From JAUUSJ01 sp964439395 (GTDB lineage Bacteria; Bacillota; Clostridia; Lachnospirales; Lachnospiraceae), in assembly GCA_964439395.1 (NCBI GenBank), contig CAYTNV010000014.1, positions 15,345 through 79,344 on the forward strand: 64,000 nt of DNA, written 5' to 3'. Shown piece by piece: positions 44,392-53,219 of this stretch (position 1 is its first letter; each line of letters starts with the position of its first letter). A program made the translations under genes and the position numbers. The notes under the pieces were generated by a model. The model was not told where the DNA came from. It ran no database searches and saw only the letters and a list, made by a program, of their open reading frames with translations.

Positions 44392-44814
44392 CTACCTTTC
44401 TCTGTAGGAGGCACAGTTTGTCGGTGTCTCGTAAATTGTTGCGCTAGTTACCTGGTAGCCGAGTTTTTTTGTTTTATCGTAGAAATATTTTGCAAAATTT
44501 TCTGCAGTAGGACGAAATGGAATCTCAATAATATTAAATTCTTCCTCGAGCAGAGCTTCCAACGTCTTTGGTTTTAGAGTACCTTCTTCTATAATAAAGG
44601 CATGGTCAAAAGAATCGGCGAGTGATTTTACATCTTTTTTGAGTGAACCAAAATCGACGAGCATTCCACGAGACTGTCTGTCTTGACAAAGCTTTTCGCC
44701 CTCCACTTCGATACAAACTCTCCATCTATGACCATGAATATTTTTACATTTCCCAGAATAGTCTGCTAAAAAATGGGCAGCGTCAAAAGATGCTTCTGTT
44801 TTTAATGTATACAT
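44392..44814 (-). CDS. queD: 6-carboxytetrahydropterin synthase
   Basis: Second step of preQ0 synthesis. The 140-aa protein has zinc His residues in FDAAHFLADY and NIHGHRWRV, the catalytic Cys region near CQDRQSRGMLVDFG, and HAFIIEEG. The start ATG at 44814 (MYTLKTEAS) has AAAGG upstream. A longer in-frame reading to 44904 runs into the IS605-like repeat and is rejected. First gene of the que operon. Confidence 0.96.
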   Translation of the reverse strand: MYTLKTEASFDAAHFLADYSGKCKNIHGHRWRVCIEVEGEKLCQDRQSRGMLVDFGSLKKDVKSLADSFDHAFIIEEGTLKPKTLEALLEEEFNIIEIPFRPTAENFAKYFYDKTKKLGYQVTSATIYETPTNCASYRER

Positions 44815-44851
44815 AATTACAAACCTTTCTGTTTTAATATATAAATAGTAT

Positions 44852-45002
44852 TTGATATTCCCATGCCTGAGATTAGGGGATTCTTGCTTCTTCCTCCACT
44901 GCATCTCTCACGAAAAAGACGATGTCTTACGTGAAGCACATAAACTAGATTAGAGAGTTTTGTATATCCCACGGCGCTCTATTTATGTTTATATCCCCAT
45001 AG
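44852..45002 (-). mobile_element. IS200/IS605-like right end with omegaRNA-like region, copy B
   Basis: Minus-strand reading ends AGCAAGAATCCCC, a loop CTAATCTCAGGC, ATGGGAATATCAA. Closely parallels copy A along about 150 nt, including CTAATCTAG and GTAAGACAT. It lies 38 bp before the queD start, in the same orientation, so it is part of the que leader. A hairpin TATGATAA/TTATCATA (45008-45057) with an inner GTCTA/TAGAC adjoins it and may be the left end. No transposase gene. Confidence 0.65.
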
Positions 45003-45383
45003 CTCGGTATGATAAACTTTTTGTCTATTTTATAGTAGACGAAACATTATTATCATAGCTGAGTATATCACGCTCAGAAAATGATGTCTAGTGAAAAAAC
45101 GAAGAAAAATACAAGAAAGTACCGAGAATAGTCTAAGATTGTGCAAAGATATTGTTTTATAGTGCAGGCTATTTATTTGTAGAAATAAAGATATTTTGGA
45201 GGTATATTTTTATTAAGAAGATTGGCAGTCAGAATATGCCAATTCGATAGAAAATAAAAGAGTGGTAATTTTTTTGATTTTATGCTTGATGGAAATTTTC
45301 ATAGTAAATACTAATAAAAATTAAAAAAATAAAGTTTGGATTATGTAGAATGTTTAAATTTTTTAAAAAATGAAATTTTTTTA

Positions 45384-45412
45384 TTTACAAACTGCAAAAC
45401 ATGTAGTATGAT
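45384..45412 (+). promoter_or_regulatory. Possible promoter of gltBD
   Basis: TTTACA (45384-45389), 17-bp spacer, TATGAT (45407-45412). It would give a leader of about 400 nt that includes the tandem repeat at 45670-45797. Between 45060 and 45380 nothing is identifiable. Confidence 0.5.
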
Positions 45413-45669
45413 AGTGCAAGAGCAATCGAAGAGAAAAAAATAAGAGAGGATTGTTTCTGTATTTTTACAATTATAATGGGCGTTTTACAATATTATTTAA
45501 AAGAAAAAATGAGAAAAAATGCTCATAGATAGAAAAAAGCTAAGTAAAGCAGATTAGAATAGTGAAACTGTATTCAGTATTTATTGCAAATATATGGGTT
45601 TTCTGATGAGAGGTTTATCATATTGGAAAGCCAACTACTCTGCTTGTCTGGATTTTTATACTTTAAAGA

Positions 45670-45797
45670 GCATACCGCATCCTATGCCCTACGAGCAAAG
45701 GAAACAGCTTTGCTGTTTTATAAGGTATACCCACAGGGCACACCGTATTTTATGCCCTACGGGCAAAGAAAACAGCTTTGCTGTTTTATAAGGTATA
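45670..45797 (+). repeat. 68-bp tandem repeat (two units) upstream of gltB
   Basis: Unit 1 begins at 45670 and unit 2 at 45738. Both contain ATGCCCTACGRGCAAAG, the self-complementary AAACAGCTTTGCTGTTT and TATAAGGTATA. The units differ by several substitutions, so the duplication is not brand new. A related partial copy lies at 52926-52955 (TATACCCATAGGGCATACTG). Confidence 0.8.
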
Positions 45798-45823
45798 ATA
45801 AAGGAAGAGAGAAAGGTGATGGA

Positions 45824-48800
45824 ATGATGAATAAGGAAAAGCAAAATCTTGGATTATATCATTCGAGTTTTGAGCATGATAACTGTGGTATCGGTGCTGT
45901 TGTGAATATCAAGGGTAAGAAAAGCCATGAAACGGTTGTGAATGCATTAAAAATAGTAGAAAACTTAGAACATAGAGCTGGCAAAGATGCCGAAGGAAAA
46001 ACAGGCGATGGTGTAGGAATTCTGTTGCAGATTTCTCATAAATTCTTCTCCAAAGCTTGTGAATCCCTCGGCATTTTTTTAGGTGAAGAGAGAGATTACG
46101 GAATTGGTATGTTTTTCTTCCCACAAGATGAGTTGAAGCGAAATCAGGCAAAGAAAATGTTTGAGATTATCGTACAAAAAGAGGGACTTGAATTTTTGGG
46201 ATGGAGAGAAGTTCCAACGAATCCATCTTTACTTGGACATAAGGCAGTAAGTTGTATGCCATGTATTATGCAGGGATTTGTAAAGAGACCAGAAGATGTG
46301 GAACAGGGACTTGATTTTGATAGAAAACTATTTCTCGCTAGGAGAGTATTTGAACAAAGTAATGATAATACTTATGTGGTATCCTTATCGAGCAGAACTA
46401 TTGTGTATAAAGGAATGTTCCTAGTAGGTCAGCTTCGAGTTTTCTTTGATGATCTTCACAACGTAAACTATGAGTCGGCGATTGCGCTTGTACATTCTAG
46501 ATTTAGTACAAATACAACTCCTAGCTGGGAGAAAGCACATCCATATCGTTTCTTAGTTCATAATGGAGAGATTAATACAATTCGCGGTAATGCCGATAAG
46601 ATGCTTGCCCGCGAGGAAAATATGGAATCTGAGTATTTAAAACATGAAATGCATAAAATTATGCCAGTAGTCAATCCAAACGGATCTGACTCAGCAAGAC
46701 TCGATAATACATTAGAGTTTTTAGTAATGAGTGGTATGGAGCTTCCACTTGCTGTTATGATTACCGTTCCAGAACCATGGCAAAATAATGATACATTAGA
46801 TACAAAGAAGAAGGATTTTTATCAGTACTATGAAACAATGATGGAGCCTTGGGATGGACCGGCATCTATTCTCTTTACAGATGGTGATATTATGGGGGCA
46901 ATCCTTGATAGAAATGGTCTTCGTCCATCTAGATACTATATTACATCCGATGACCAGTTGATTTTATCTTCCGAGGTTGGAGTATTAGAAATTGATCCAG
47001 CAAAGATTGTGAAAAAAGAGAGATTACATCCAGGAAAAATGCTTCTTGTCGATACAGTAAAAGGAGAGCTTATTGATGATGAGGAGATTAAAAATAAATA
47101 TGCAAAACAGCATCCATACGGGGAGTGGTTGGATAGTAATTTAATTCACTTAAAAGATTTGAAAATTCCAAATCAGAAAGTGGAGGAGTATCCAAAAGAG
47201 GAGCGAGCAAAATTATTAAAGGCGTTTGGATACTCTTATGAGGATTTAAGGACAGCTATTTTGCCGATGGCAAGAGATGGTTCTGAGGCAATCGCAGCAA
47301 TGGGTACTGATTCTCCGATTGCAGTTATGTCAAAAAAGAGGCAGCCATTATTTAATTATTTTAAGCAATTATTTGCACAGGTTACAAACCCACCTATTGA
47401 TGCTATTCGAGAAGAGATTGTTACATCTACAAGTGTTTATATCGGAAAAGGCGGTAACTTGCTTGAAGCAATTCCAGAAAATTGTCATTTACTAAAAGTA
47501 AATAATCCTATTTTAACAAATACAGATATTTTGAAAATTAGAAATATGAAAGTGGAGGGATTAAAGGCAGCAGATGTGCCAATTACTTACTATAAAAATA
47601 CACCACTTGAGAGAGCATTAAATCGTTTGTTTGTTGAGGTTGATCGTGCCCATAGAGATGGAGCGAATATTATTATTTTGACAGACCGCGGTGTGGATGA
47701 AAATCACGTTGCAATTCCTTCATTACTTGCGGTATCTGCAGTACATCATCATTTAATTGATACAAAGAAGAGTACTTCTGTCGCATTGATTCTAGAAAGT
47801 GGTGAGCCAAGAGACGTGCATCATTTTGCTACATTGCTTGGATACGGTGCATGTGCGATTAATCCGTATTTGGCCCAGCTTAGTATTAAAAAATTAATTG
47901 AAGATAATATGCTTCAAAAAGATTATTATGCTGCAGTAGAAGATTATAATAGTGCGATTTTGCATGGTATTGTAAAAATTGCGTCTAAGATGGGTATTTC
48001 TACAATTCAGTCTTATCAGGGCTCTCAGATCTTTGAGGCGATTGGTATTAGCAGTCAAGTAATTGAGAAATATTTTACAAATACAGTGAGTCGGGTAGAA
48101 GGTATTACATTGAAAGATATTGAAAATAATGTGGATGCTCTTCATACGAAGGCGTTTGATCCGCTTGGACTGGATAATGATTTGACACTTGAGAGTGTTG
48201 GCTCACATAAATTTAGAAGTGGAAAGGAAAAACATTTATACAATCCTATGACAATCCACTTATTGCAACAGTCCACAAAAATTGGAGATTATAATTTATT
48301 TAAACAATATACAGAGGCTATTGATAAAGAATTAGAGCCTGGAACACTTCGTGGATTAATGGAATTTAATTATCCAGAAAAAGGAGTTCCAATTGAGGAA
48401 GTTGAGAGTGTTGACTCTATCGTGAAGAGATTTAAGACGGGTGCTATGTCTTACGGATCTATCTCACAGGAGGCACATGAGACATTGGCCATTGCTATGA
48501 ATATGTTGGGTGGTAAGTCGAATAGTGGTGAGGGTGGTGAAAGTCTTGAGAGATTGACAATCGGAAAAGATGGACTCAATCGCTGCTCTGCAATTAAGCA
48601 AGTTGCATCTGGACGTTTTGGCGTTACATCTAAATATTTAGTAAGCGCAAAAGAGATTCAGATTAAGATGGCGCAGGGAGCAAAACCAGGTGAAGGTGGA
48701 CATTTGCCGGGGGGAAAAGTATATCCTTGGATTGCAAAGACAAGACATTCCACACCAGGTGTAAGTTTAATCTCCCCACCACCTCATCATGATATTTATT

Positions 48801-50359
48801 CTATCGAGGATTTGGCACAGCTTATTTACGACTGTAAAAATGCAAATAAAGATGCTAGAATTTCCGTTAAATTAGTATCTGAGGCGGGAGTCGGAACTGT
48901 TGCTGCAGGTGTTGCAAAGGCAGGCGCACAAGTTATCTTAGTATCAGGATACGATGGAGGAACTGGCGCCGCACCTAGAACATCTATTTATAATGCGGGT
49001 CTTCCTTGGGAGCTTGGTCTTGCCGAGACACATCAGACTTTGATTATGAATGAACTTCGAAATAAAGTTATATTAGAGACAGATGGTAAATTGATGACAG
49101 GACGCGATGTGGCAGTCGCTGCTATTCTTGGAGCGGAGGAGTTTGGATTTGCGACAGCCCCACTTGTAACAATGGGATGTGTCATGATGCGCGTCTGTAA
49201 TATGGATACTTGTCCAGTCGGTGTTGCCACTCAAAATCCAGAGCTTAGAAAGCGTTTTAAAGGAAAACCAGAGTATGTTGTAAACTTTATGAAGTTTATC
49301 GCGCAGGAGCTTAGAGAGCATATGGCTAAATTAGGTGTCCGCACAGTGGATGAGTTAGTTGGGCAGTCTCATTTCTTGAAACCAAATGCTTTGTCCAAAG
49401 AATTAAATGTAGATTTGAGCAATATTTTAAATAATCCGTTTGAGCAGGTAGGACAAAAGATTGAGTATGCAAAGAAAAATGTATATGATTTCGAGCTAGA
49501 AAAAACATTGGATGAGAGAGTTTTAATGAAGAAATTCAAGGGAGCTCTTGAGAGAAAACAGAAAAAGACAATTGAGATTGATGTCACAAATATTGACCGT
49601 GCATTTGGAACAATTTTTGGTTCCGAGATTACAAAACGTTATCATAATACGCTAGATGACGATACATTTACAGTAAAATGCCACGGCGCTGGTGGACAGA
49701 GCTTTGGTGCTTTCATTCCAAAGGGACTTACACTTGAGTTAATTGGAGACAGCAATGATTATTTTGGAAAAGGATTATCTGGCGGTAAATTAATTGTCTA
49801 TCCAAAACCAGAAAGCAAGTTTAAGGCAGAGGAAAATATCATTATTGGTAACGTCGCATTCTACGGTGCGACAAGCGGAAAAGCATTTATCAATGGTATC
49901 GCGGGAGAGCGTTTCTGCGTTCGTAACTCTGGTGCAGTTGCAGTTGTAGAAGGTGTCGGAGAGCATGGATGTGAGTATATGACAGGTGGCTGTGCTGTTA
50001 TTATCGGACCAGTTGGAAAGAACTTTGCGGCTGGTATGAGTGGCGGTATTGCATACGTATTAGATGAAGAGACAGATTTGTATACAAAGGTAAATAAGCA
50101 GCTTGTTTCTCTTGAAACTGTGACAGCAAAATACGATGTATTAGAGCTTAAGGCATTGATTGAGGAGCATGTGGCTTGCACAAACTCTGAAAAAGGAAAA
50201 GAGATTTTAGAGCATTTTGAAAAGTATCTGCCTAAATTTAAGAAAATCATTCCTCATGATTATAGACATATGATGCATAGCATTGTTCGTATGGAGGAAA
50301 GAGGACTTAGCAACGAGCAGGCGCAAATTGAGGCGTTCTACGCAAATAAGAGAGGATAG
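45824..50359 (+). CDS. gltB: Glutamate synthase (NADPH) large subunit
   Basis: Makes glutamate from glutamine and 2-oxoglutarate. The 1511-aa protein has a class II amidotransferase domain whose nucleophile Cys21 (HDN|CGIGAVVN) is exposed after removal of a 20-residue propeptide, a central domain, the FMN/2-oxoglutarate synthase domain with the [3Fe-4S] cysteines in CVMMRVCNMDTCPVG, and a C-terminal beta-helix rich in Gly. The ATG at 45824 (AAAGG, 7 bases upstream) is chosen; the reading frame is open 80 codons further up, through the tandem repeat, but that part is not GltB-like. Followed by gltD after 12 bases. Confidence 0.97.
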   Translation: MMNKEKQNLGLYHSSFEHDNCGIGAVVNIKGKKSHETVVNALKIVENLEHRAGKDAEGKTGDGVGILLQISHKFFSKACESLGIFLGEERDYGIGMFFFPQDELKRNQAKKMFEIIVQKEGLEFLGWREVPTNPSLLGHKAVSCMPCIMQGFVKRPEDVEQGLDFDRKLFLARRVFEQSNDNTYVVSLSSRTIVYKGMFLVGQLRVFFDDLHNVNYESAIALVHSRFSTNTTPSWEKAHPYRFLVHNGEINTIRGNADKMLAREENMESEYLKHEMHKIMPVVNPNGSDSARLDNTLEFLVMSGMELPLAVMITVPEPWQNNDTLDTKKKDFYQYYETMMEPWDGPASILFTDGDIMGAILDRNGLRPSRYYITSDDQLILSSEVGVLEIDPAKIVKKERLHPGKMLLVDTVKGELIDDEEIKNKYAKQHPYGEWLDSNLIHLKDLKIPNQKVEEYPKEERAKLLKAFGYSYEDLRTAILPMARDGSEAIAAMGTDSPIAVMSKKRQPLFNYFKQLFAQVTNPPIDAIREEIVTSTSVYIGKGGNLLEAIPENCHLLKVNNPILTNTDILKIRNMKVEGLKAADVPITYYKNTPLERALNRLFVEVDRAHRDGANIIILTDRGVDENHVAIPSLLAVSAVHHHLIDTKKSTSVALILESGEPRDVHHFATLLGYGACAINPYLAQLSIKKLIEDNMLQKDYYAAVEDYNSAILHGIVKIASKMGISTIQSYQGSQIFEAIGISSQVIEKYFTNTVSRVEGITLKDIENNVDALHTKAFDPLGLDNDLTLESVGSHKFRSGKEKHLYNPMTIHLLQQSTKIGDYNLFKQYTEAIDKELEPGTLRGLMEFNYPEKGVPIEEVESVDSIVKRFKTGAMSYGSISQEAHETLAIAMNMLGGKSNSGEGGESLERLTIGKDGLNRCSAIKQVASGRFGVTSKYLVSAKEIQIKMAQGAKPGEGGHLPGGKVYPWIAKTRHSTPGVSLISPPPHHDIYSIEDLAQLIYDCKNANKDARISVKLVSEAGVGTVAAGVAKAGAQVILVSGYDGGTGAAPRTSIYNAGLPWELGLAETHQTLIMNELRNKVILETDGKLMTGRDVAVAAILGAEEFGFATAPLVTMGCVMMRVCNMDTCPVGVATQNPELRKRFKGKPEYVVNFMKFIAQELREHMAKLGVRTVDELVGQSHFLKPNALSKELNVDLSNILNNPFEQVGQKIEYAKKNVYDFELEKTLDERVLMKKFKGALERKQKKTIEIDVTNIDRAFGTIFGSEITKRYHNTLDDDTFTVKCHGAGGQSFGAFIPKGLTLELIGDSNDYFGKGLSGGKLIVYPKPESKFKAEENIIIGNVAFYGATSGKAFINGIAGERFCVRNSGAVAVVEGVGEHGCEYMTGGCAVIIGPVGKNFAAGMSGGIAYVLDEETDLYTKVNKQLVSLETVTAKYDVLELKALIEEHVACTNSEKGKEILEHFEKYLPKFKKIIPHDYRHMMHSIVRMEERGLSNEQAQIEAFYANKRG

Positions 50360-50371
50360 GAGGAGAAGAAG

Positions 50372-51856
50372 ATGGGAAAGCCAACTGGTTTTTTAGATTA
50401 TGAGAGAAAAAACAATAAGGCAGTCGAGCCGAAAGATAGAATCAAACATTTTAATGAATTCCACACTCCGCTATCTGCAAAAGAAAGACAGATACAGGGA
50501 GCAAGATGTATGGATTGTGGTGTGCCATTTTGTCAATCTGGTATGTTAATTGGCGGTATGGCATCTGGATGTCCATTAAATAACTTAATTCCAGAGTGGA
50601 ATGATGCGATTTATCACGGAAACTGGACAGAAGCGTATAAGAGATTAAAAAAGACAAATCCTTTTCCAGAATTTACAGGAAGAGTTTGTCCAAATCCTTG
50701 TGAGGTGGCATGTACTTGTGGATTAAACGGTCCTGCTATCTCAATTAAGGAAAATGAGTACAGTGTGATTGAGTACGCTTATTCTCACGGTTTAGTAAAG
50801 GCGAAGCCACCAGAAATTAGAACAGGAAAGAAGGTAGCCGTTATCGGCTCTGGACCTTCTGGACTTTCCGCAGCGCAGGCATTGAATAGAAGAGGACATT
50901 TTGTGACAGTGTATGAACGCTCTGATAGAATCGGTGGACTTTTAATGTACGGTATTCCAAATATGAAATTAGAAAAGCATATCATTGATAGACGTGTAAA
51001 TATAATGAAGGAAGAAGGCATTGAATTTATTACAAATACAAATGTCGGAGTTGACATAAAGGCGAGTGAATTATTGAAGAAATACGATAGTATTGTCTTG
51101 GCTTGTGGTGCTTCTAATCCTAGAGATTTGAAGGTAAAAGGAAGAAAGTCAAACGGAATTTATTTTGCAGTTGATTTCTTAAAAGCTACCACAAAGAGTT
51201 TATTAGATTCTGGCTTAAAAGATAACCAGTATATTAGCGCAAAAGGTAAAAATGTATTGGTTATCGGTGGTGGTGATACAGGAAATGACTGTGTCGGAAC
51301 TTCGATTCGTCACGGTGCCAAGAGCGTCACTCAGCTTGAGATGATGCCAAAACTTCCAGATGAGAGAGCGGACAATAATCCATGGCCACAGTGGCCAAGA
51401 GTGTGCAAGACAGACTATGGTCAAGAAGAATCCATCGCAGTGTTTGGAAAAGATCCTCGTGTCTACCAGACTACAGTAAAAGAGTTTATTGCCAATGATA
51501 AGGGAGATGTGTGCAAGGCAAAATTAGTAAAGCTTGAGTCACAAAAAGATCCAAAGACAGGGCGTATGAATATGGTAGAGGTTGCAGGTAGTGAGTATGA
51601 AATTCCAGTTGATCTAGTATTGATTGCAGCAGGATTTTTAGGTAGTCAGTCTTATGTGACAAATGCATTTGGTGTAGAAGTCAATGAGCGCACAAATGTA
51701 AAGACAGCAGCAGGTGCTTATAAGACAAATGTGCCTAAAGTATTCGTGGCAGGAGATATGCATAGAGGACAGTCTTTAGTTGTATGGGCAATCCGCGAGG
51801 GAAAGGAAGCTGCGAGAGAAGTGGATCTTTCTATGATGGGATATACAAACTTATAA
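50372..51856 (+). CDS. gltD: Glutamate synthase (NADPH) small subunit
   Basis: Passes electrons from NADPH through FAD and Fe-S clusters to GltB. The 494-aa protein has N-terminal cluster cysteines in ARCMDCGVPFCQSG, GCPLNN and CPNPCEVACTCG, the FAD site GSGPSGLSAAQALNRRG and the NADPH site VIGGGDTGNDCVGT. AGGAGG precedes the ATG. Confidence 0.97.
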   Translation: MGKPTGFLDYERKNNKAVEPKDRIKHFNEFHTPLSAKERQIQGARCMDCGVPFCQSGMLIGGMASGCPLNNLIPEWNDAIYHGNWTEAYKRLKKTNPFPEFTGRVCPNPCEVACTCGLNGPAISIKENEYSVIEYAYSHGLVKAKPPEIRTGKKVAVIGSGPSGLSAAQALNRRGHFVTVYERSDRIGGLLMYGIPNMKLEKHIIDRRVNIMKEEGIEFITNTNVGVDIKASELLKKYDSIVLACGASNPRDLKVKGRKSNGIYFAVDFLKATTKSLLDSGLKDNQYISAKGKNVLVIGGGDTGNDCVGTSIRHGAKSVTQLEMMPKLPDERADNNPWPQWPRVCKTDYGQEESIAVFGKDPRVYQTTVKEFIANDKGDVCKAKLVKLESQKDPKTGRMNMVEVAGSEYEIPVDLVLIAAGFLGSQSYVTNAFGVEVNERTNVKTAAGAYKTNVPKVFVAGDMHRGQSLVVWAIREGKEAAREVDLSMMGYTNL

Positions 51857-51870
51857 TTATGAAAGAGAAG

Positions 51871-51912
51871 AACAGTCTAGTTAGAGAAAAATGGCTAGGC
51901 TGTTTTCTTTTG
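51871..51912 (+). terminator. Terminator of gltBD
   Basis: AACAGTCTAG (51871-51880) pairs with CTAGGCTGTT (51895-51904) with one GU pair, then TTCTTTT. Confidence 0.85.
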
Positions 51913-52012
51913 GAAATATATACTTTATTATATTTTTGTCTAGTATTTTTTTTGTTTGTCGTCTATAATAAAGAAAAAAGTTTTTAATAGAGGTGAGGAA
52001 GGGGCGAGAGTA

Positions 52013-52561
52013 ATGAATCGACTAATTGGACATTTTAAGACTATTACACAGCATAAAATTTTAGTGGGAAAAACCTGTTTTCGTGTCGGCCTATACAAGC
52101 AAGGATTATTACATGACTTATCCAAATATTCTCCTGTAGAATTTTTAGCTGGTGTGAAATATTACCAGGGATTTCGAAGTCCAATTTACAAAGAGAAGAT
52201 AGAGAAGGGATATTCACAAGGGTGGCTCCATCATAAAGGAAGAAATAAACATCACTATGAATATTGGATAGATTTCTCACCAGAGCCAGGAAAAGGACTG
52301 GTAGGAATGAAGATGCCTAAAAAATATGTTGTAGAGATGTTTATTGACCGTGTCTGTGCGGGAAAAATTTATTTAAAAGATAAATTTACGAATAGTAATC
52401 CTATTCAATATTACGAGCAGGGAAGAGATTTCTGTATTATACATCCAGATACAGAGAGATTGCTTTTACATTTACTCCGTATGTACGAAAAAAAGGGTGA
52501 GGAGTACACGTTAAATTATATTAAAAAAGTAGTTTTGAGAAATAAAAATGCCGATTATTAG
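52013..52561 (+). CDS. DUF5662-like protein
   Basis: A 182-aa soluble protein of unknown function that resembles the DUF5662 group. Likely metal-binding motifs are LLHDLSKYSPVEF, WLHHKGRNKHHYEYW and EMFIDRVCAGKIY; the HD and clustered His suggest an HD-type metal site. The ATG at 52013 with GGGG upstream is preferred over an in-frame ATG at 51956 with no ribosome site. Located between gltBD and 6S RNA, probably monocistronic. Confidence 0.75.
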   Translation: MNRLIGHFKTITQHKILVGKTCFRVGLYKQGLLHDLSKYSPVEFLAGVKYYQGFRSPIYKEKIEKGYSQGWLHHKGRNKHHYEYWIDFSPEPGKGLVGMKMPKKYVVEMFIDRVCAGKIYLKDKFTNSNPIQYYEQGRDFCIIHPDTERLLLHLLRMYEKKGEEYTLNYIKKVVLRNKNADY

Positions 52562-52570
52562 AATTTTTTC

Positions 52571-52599
52571 TTGATATTTGCATATAATTAAGTTATAAT
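52571..52599 (+). promoter_or_regulatory. Promoter of 6S RNA
   Basis: TTGATA (52571-52576), 17-bp spacer, consensus TATAAT (52594-52599). Expected start near 52606-52608. Confidence 0.8.
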
Positions 52600-52606
52600 T
52601 CTATTA

Positions 52607-52802
52607 TAAAAAAGAGCCTGGGGTGTTCGATACGCCTGCCATTTTGAACCTACATGAATTTTTTGGGATTTCGATATGAATAAGTCTATGTCAGGCCTTC
52701 TTAGAGTATAACACGCAAAGGAAGACAAAAGCTTAACTGAGAAAACCCCCCTAGCTTAGCTAGGAGTCAAAATCGCAGGAAACGGCATTTTGGGTTTTTT
52801 TG
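52607..52802 (+). ncRNA. ssrS: 6S RNA
   Basis: About 195 nt. The 5' end CCTGGGGTGTTCG and 3' end ACGGCATTTTGGG are the 6S hallmarks and pair through a GU-rich 11-bp terminal stem. The centre keeps the long, interrupted-duplex form that mimics an open promoter and binds sigma-A RNA polymerase. The last bases run into a T stretch (52795-52801), giving an intrinsic terminator. Own strong promoter. Confidence 0.87.
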
Positions 52803-52853
52803 TTTGTAAAATATAAGTCGATTAAAAATTTAGAATATTGTGAAATAATTAAG

Positions 52854-52885
52854 AAAGCTTAGAGAATATCTAAGCTTTTCTCTTT
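52854..52885 (+). terminator. Second hairpin downstream of 6S RNA
   Basis: AAAGCTTAGA-gaata-TCTAAGCTTT is a perfect 10-bp stem followed by TCTCTTT. Confidence 0.7.
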
Positions 52886-52925
52886 GAAATATTCAAAATA
52901 AACAAAAATAAGAGGAAAATTCAAA

Positions 52926-52955
52926 ATTTATACCCATAGGGCATACTGCAATTCA
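52926..52955 (+). repeat. Partial copy of the gltB-upstream repeat
   Basis: TATACCCATAGGGCATACTG matches TATACCCACAGGGCACACCG of the 45670 repeat at 17 of 20 positions. It lies in the 658-base gap before the export operon, which also has a TATACT (53156-53161) with extended TGC as likely promoter. Confidence 0.5.
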
Positions 52956-53219
52956 TAGTATAAAATAAGTGAAAGTTTTATGTCCTTGATTGACATAGGG
53001 AAATAGATTGATTATAATTTGGGTTGAACATTAATTTAGTGTAAAGATAGAAAAAAGAATATAGAAGATGCCGTAAAAATCTAAACGTCATGTTTATAGA
53101 TTGTATTTTTTTGAAAAAAATATGATATTGGTATAGGAATAATAAAAAATTGTGCTATACTATAAAAAGAAGTATATAGATATTAGGTTTAACAGAAGGA
53201 GGAACTTTGGAGGGTTCAT

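Noticed and set aside
44815..44904. N-terminal extension of queD
   Set aside because: It translates part of the IS605-like element. The conserved start MYTLKTEAS with AAAGG lies at 44814.
45584..45823. An 80-codon N-terminal extension of gltB
   Set aside because: It crosses the 68-bp tandem repeat and precedes the conserved propeptide and Cys21. A proper ribosome site lies before 45824.
45413..45823. Glutamine riboswitch before gltB
   Set aside because: No matching conserved pieces were seen. Only the tandem repeat and AT-rich DNA are present.
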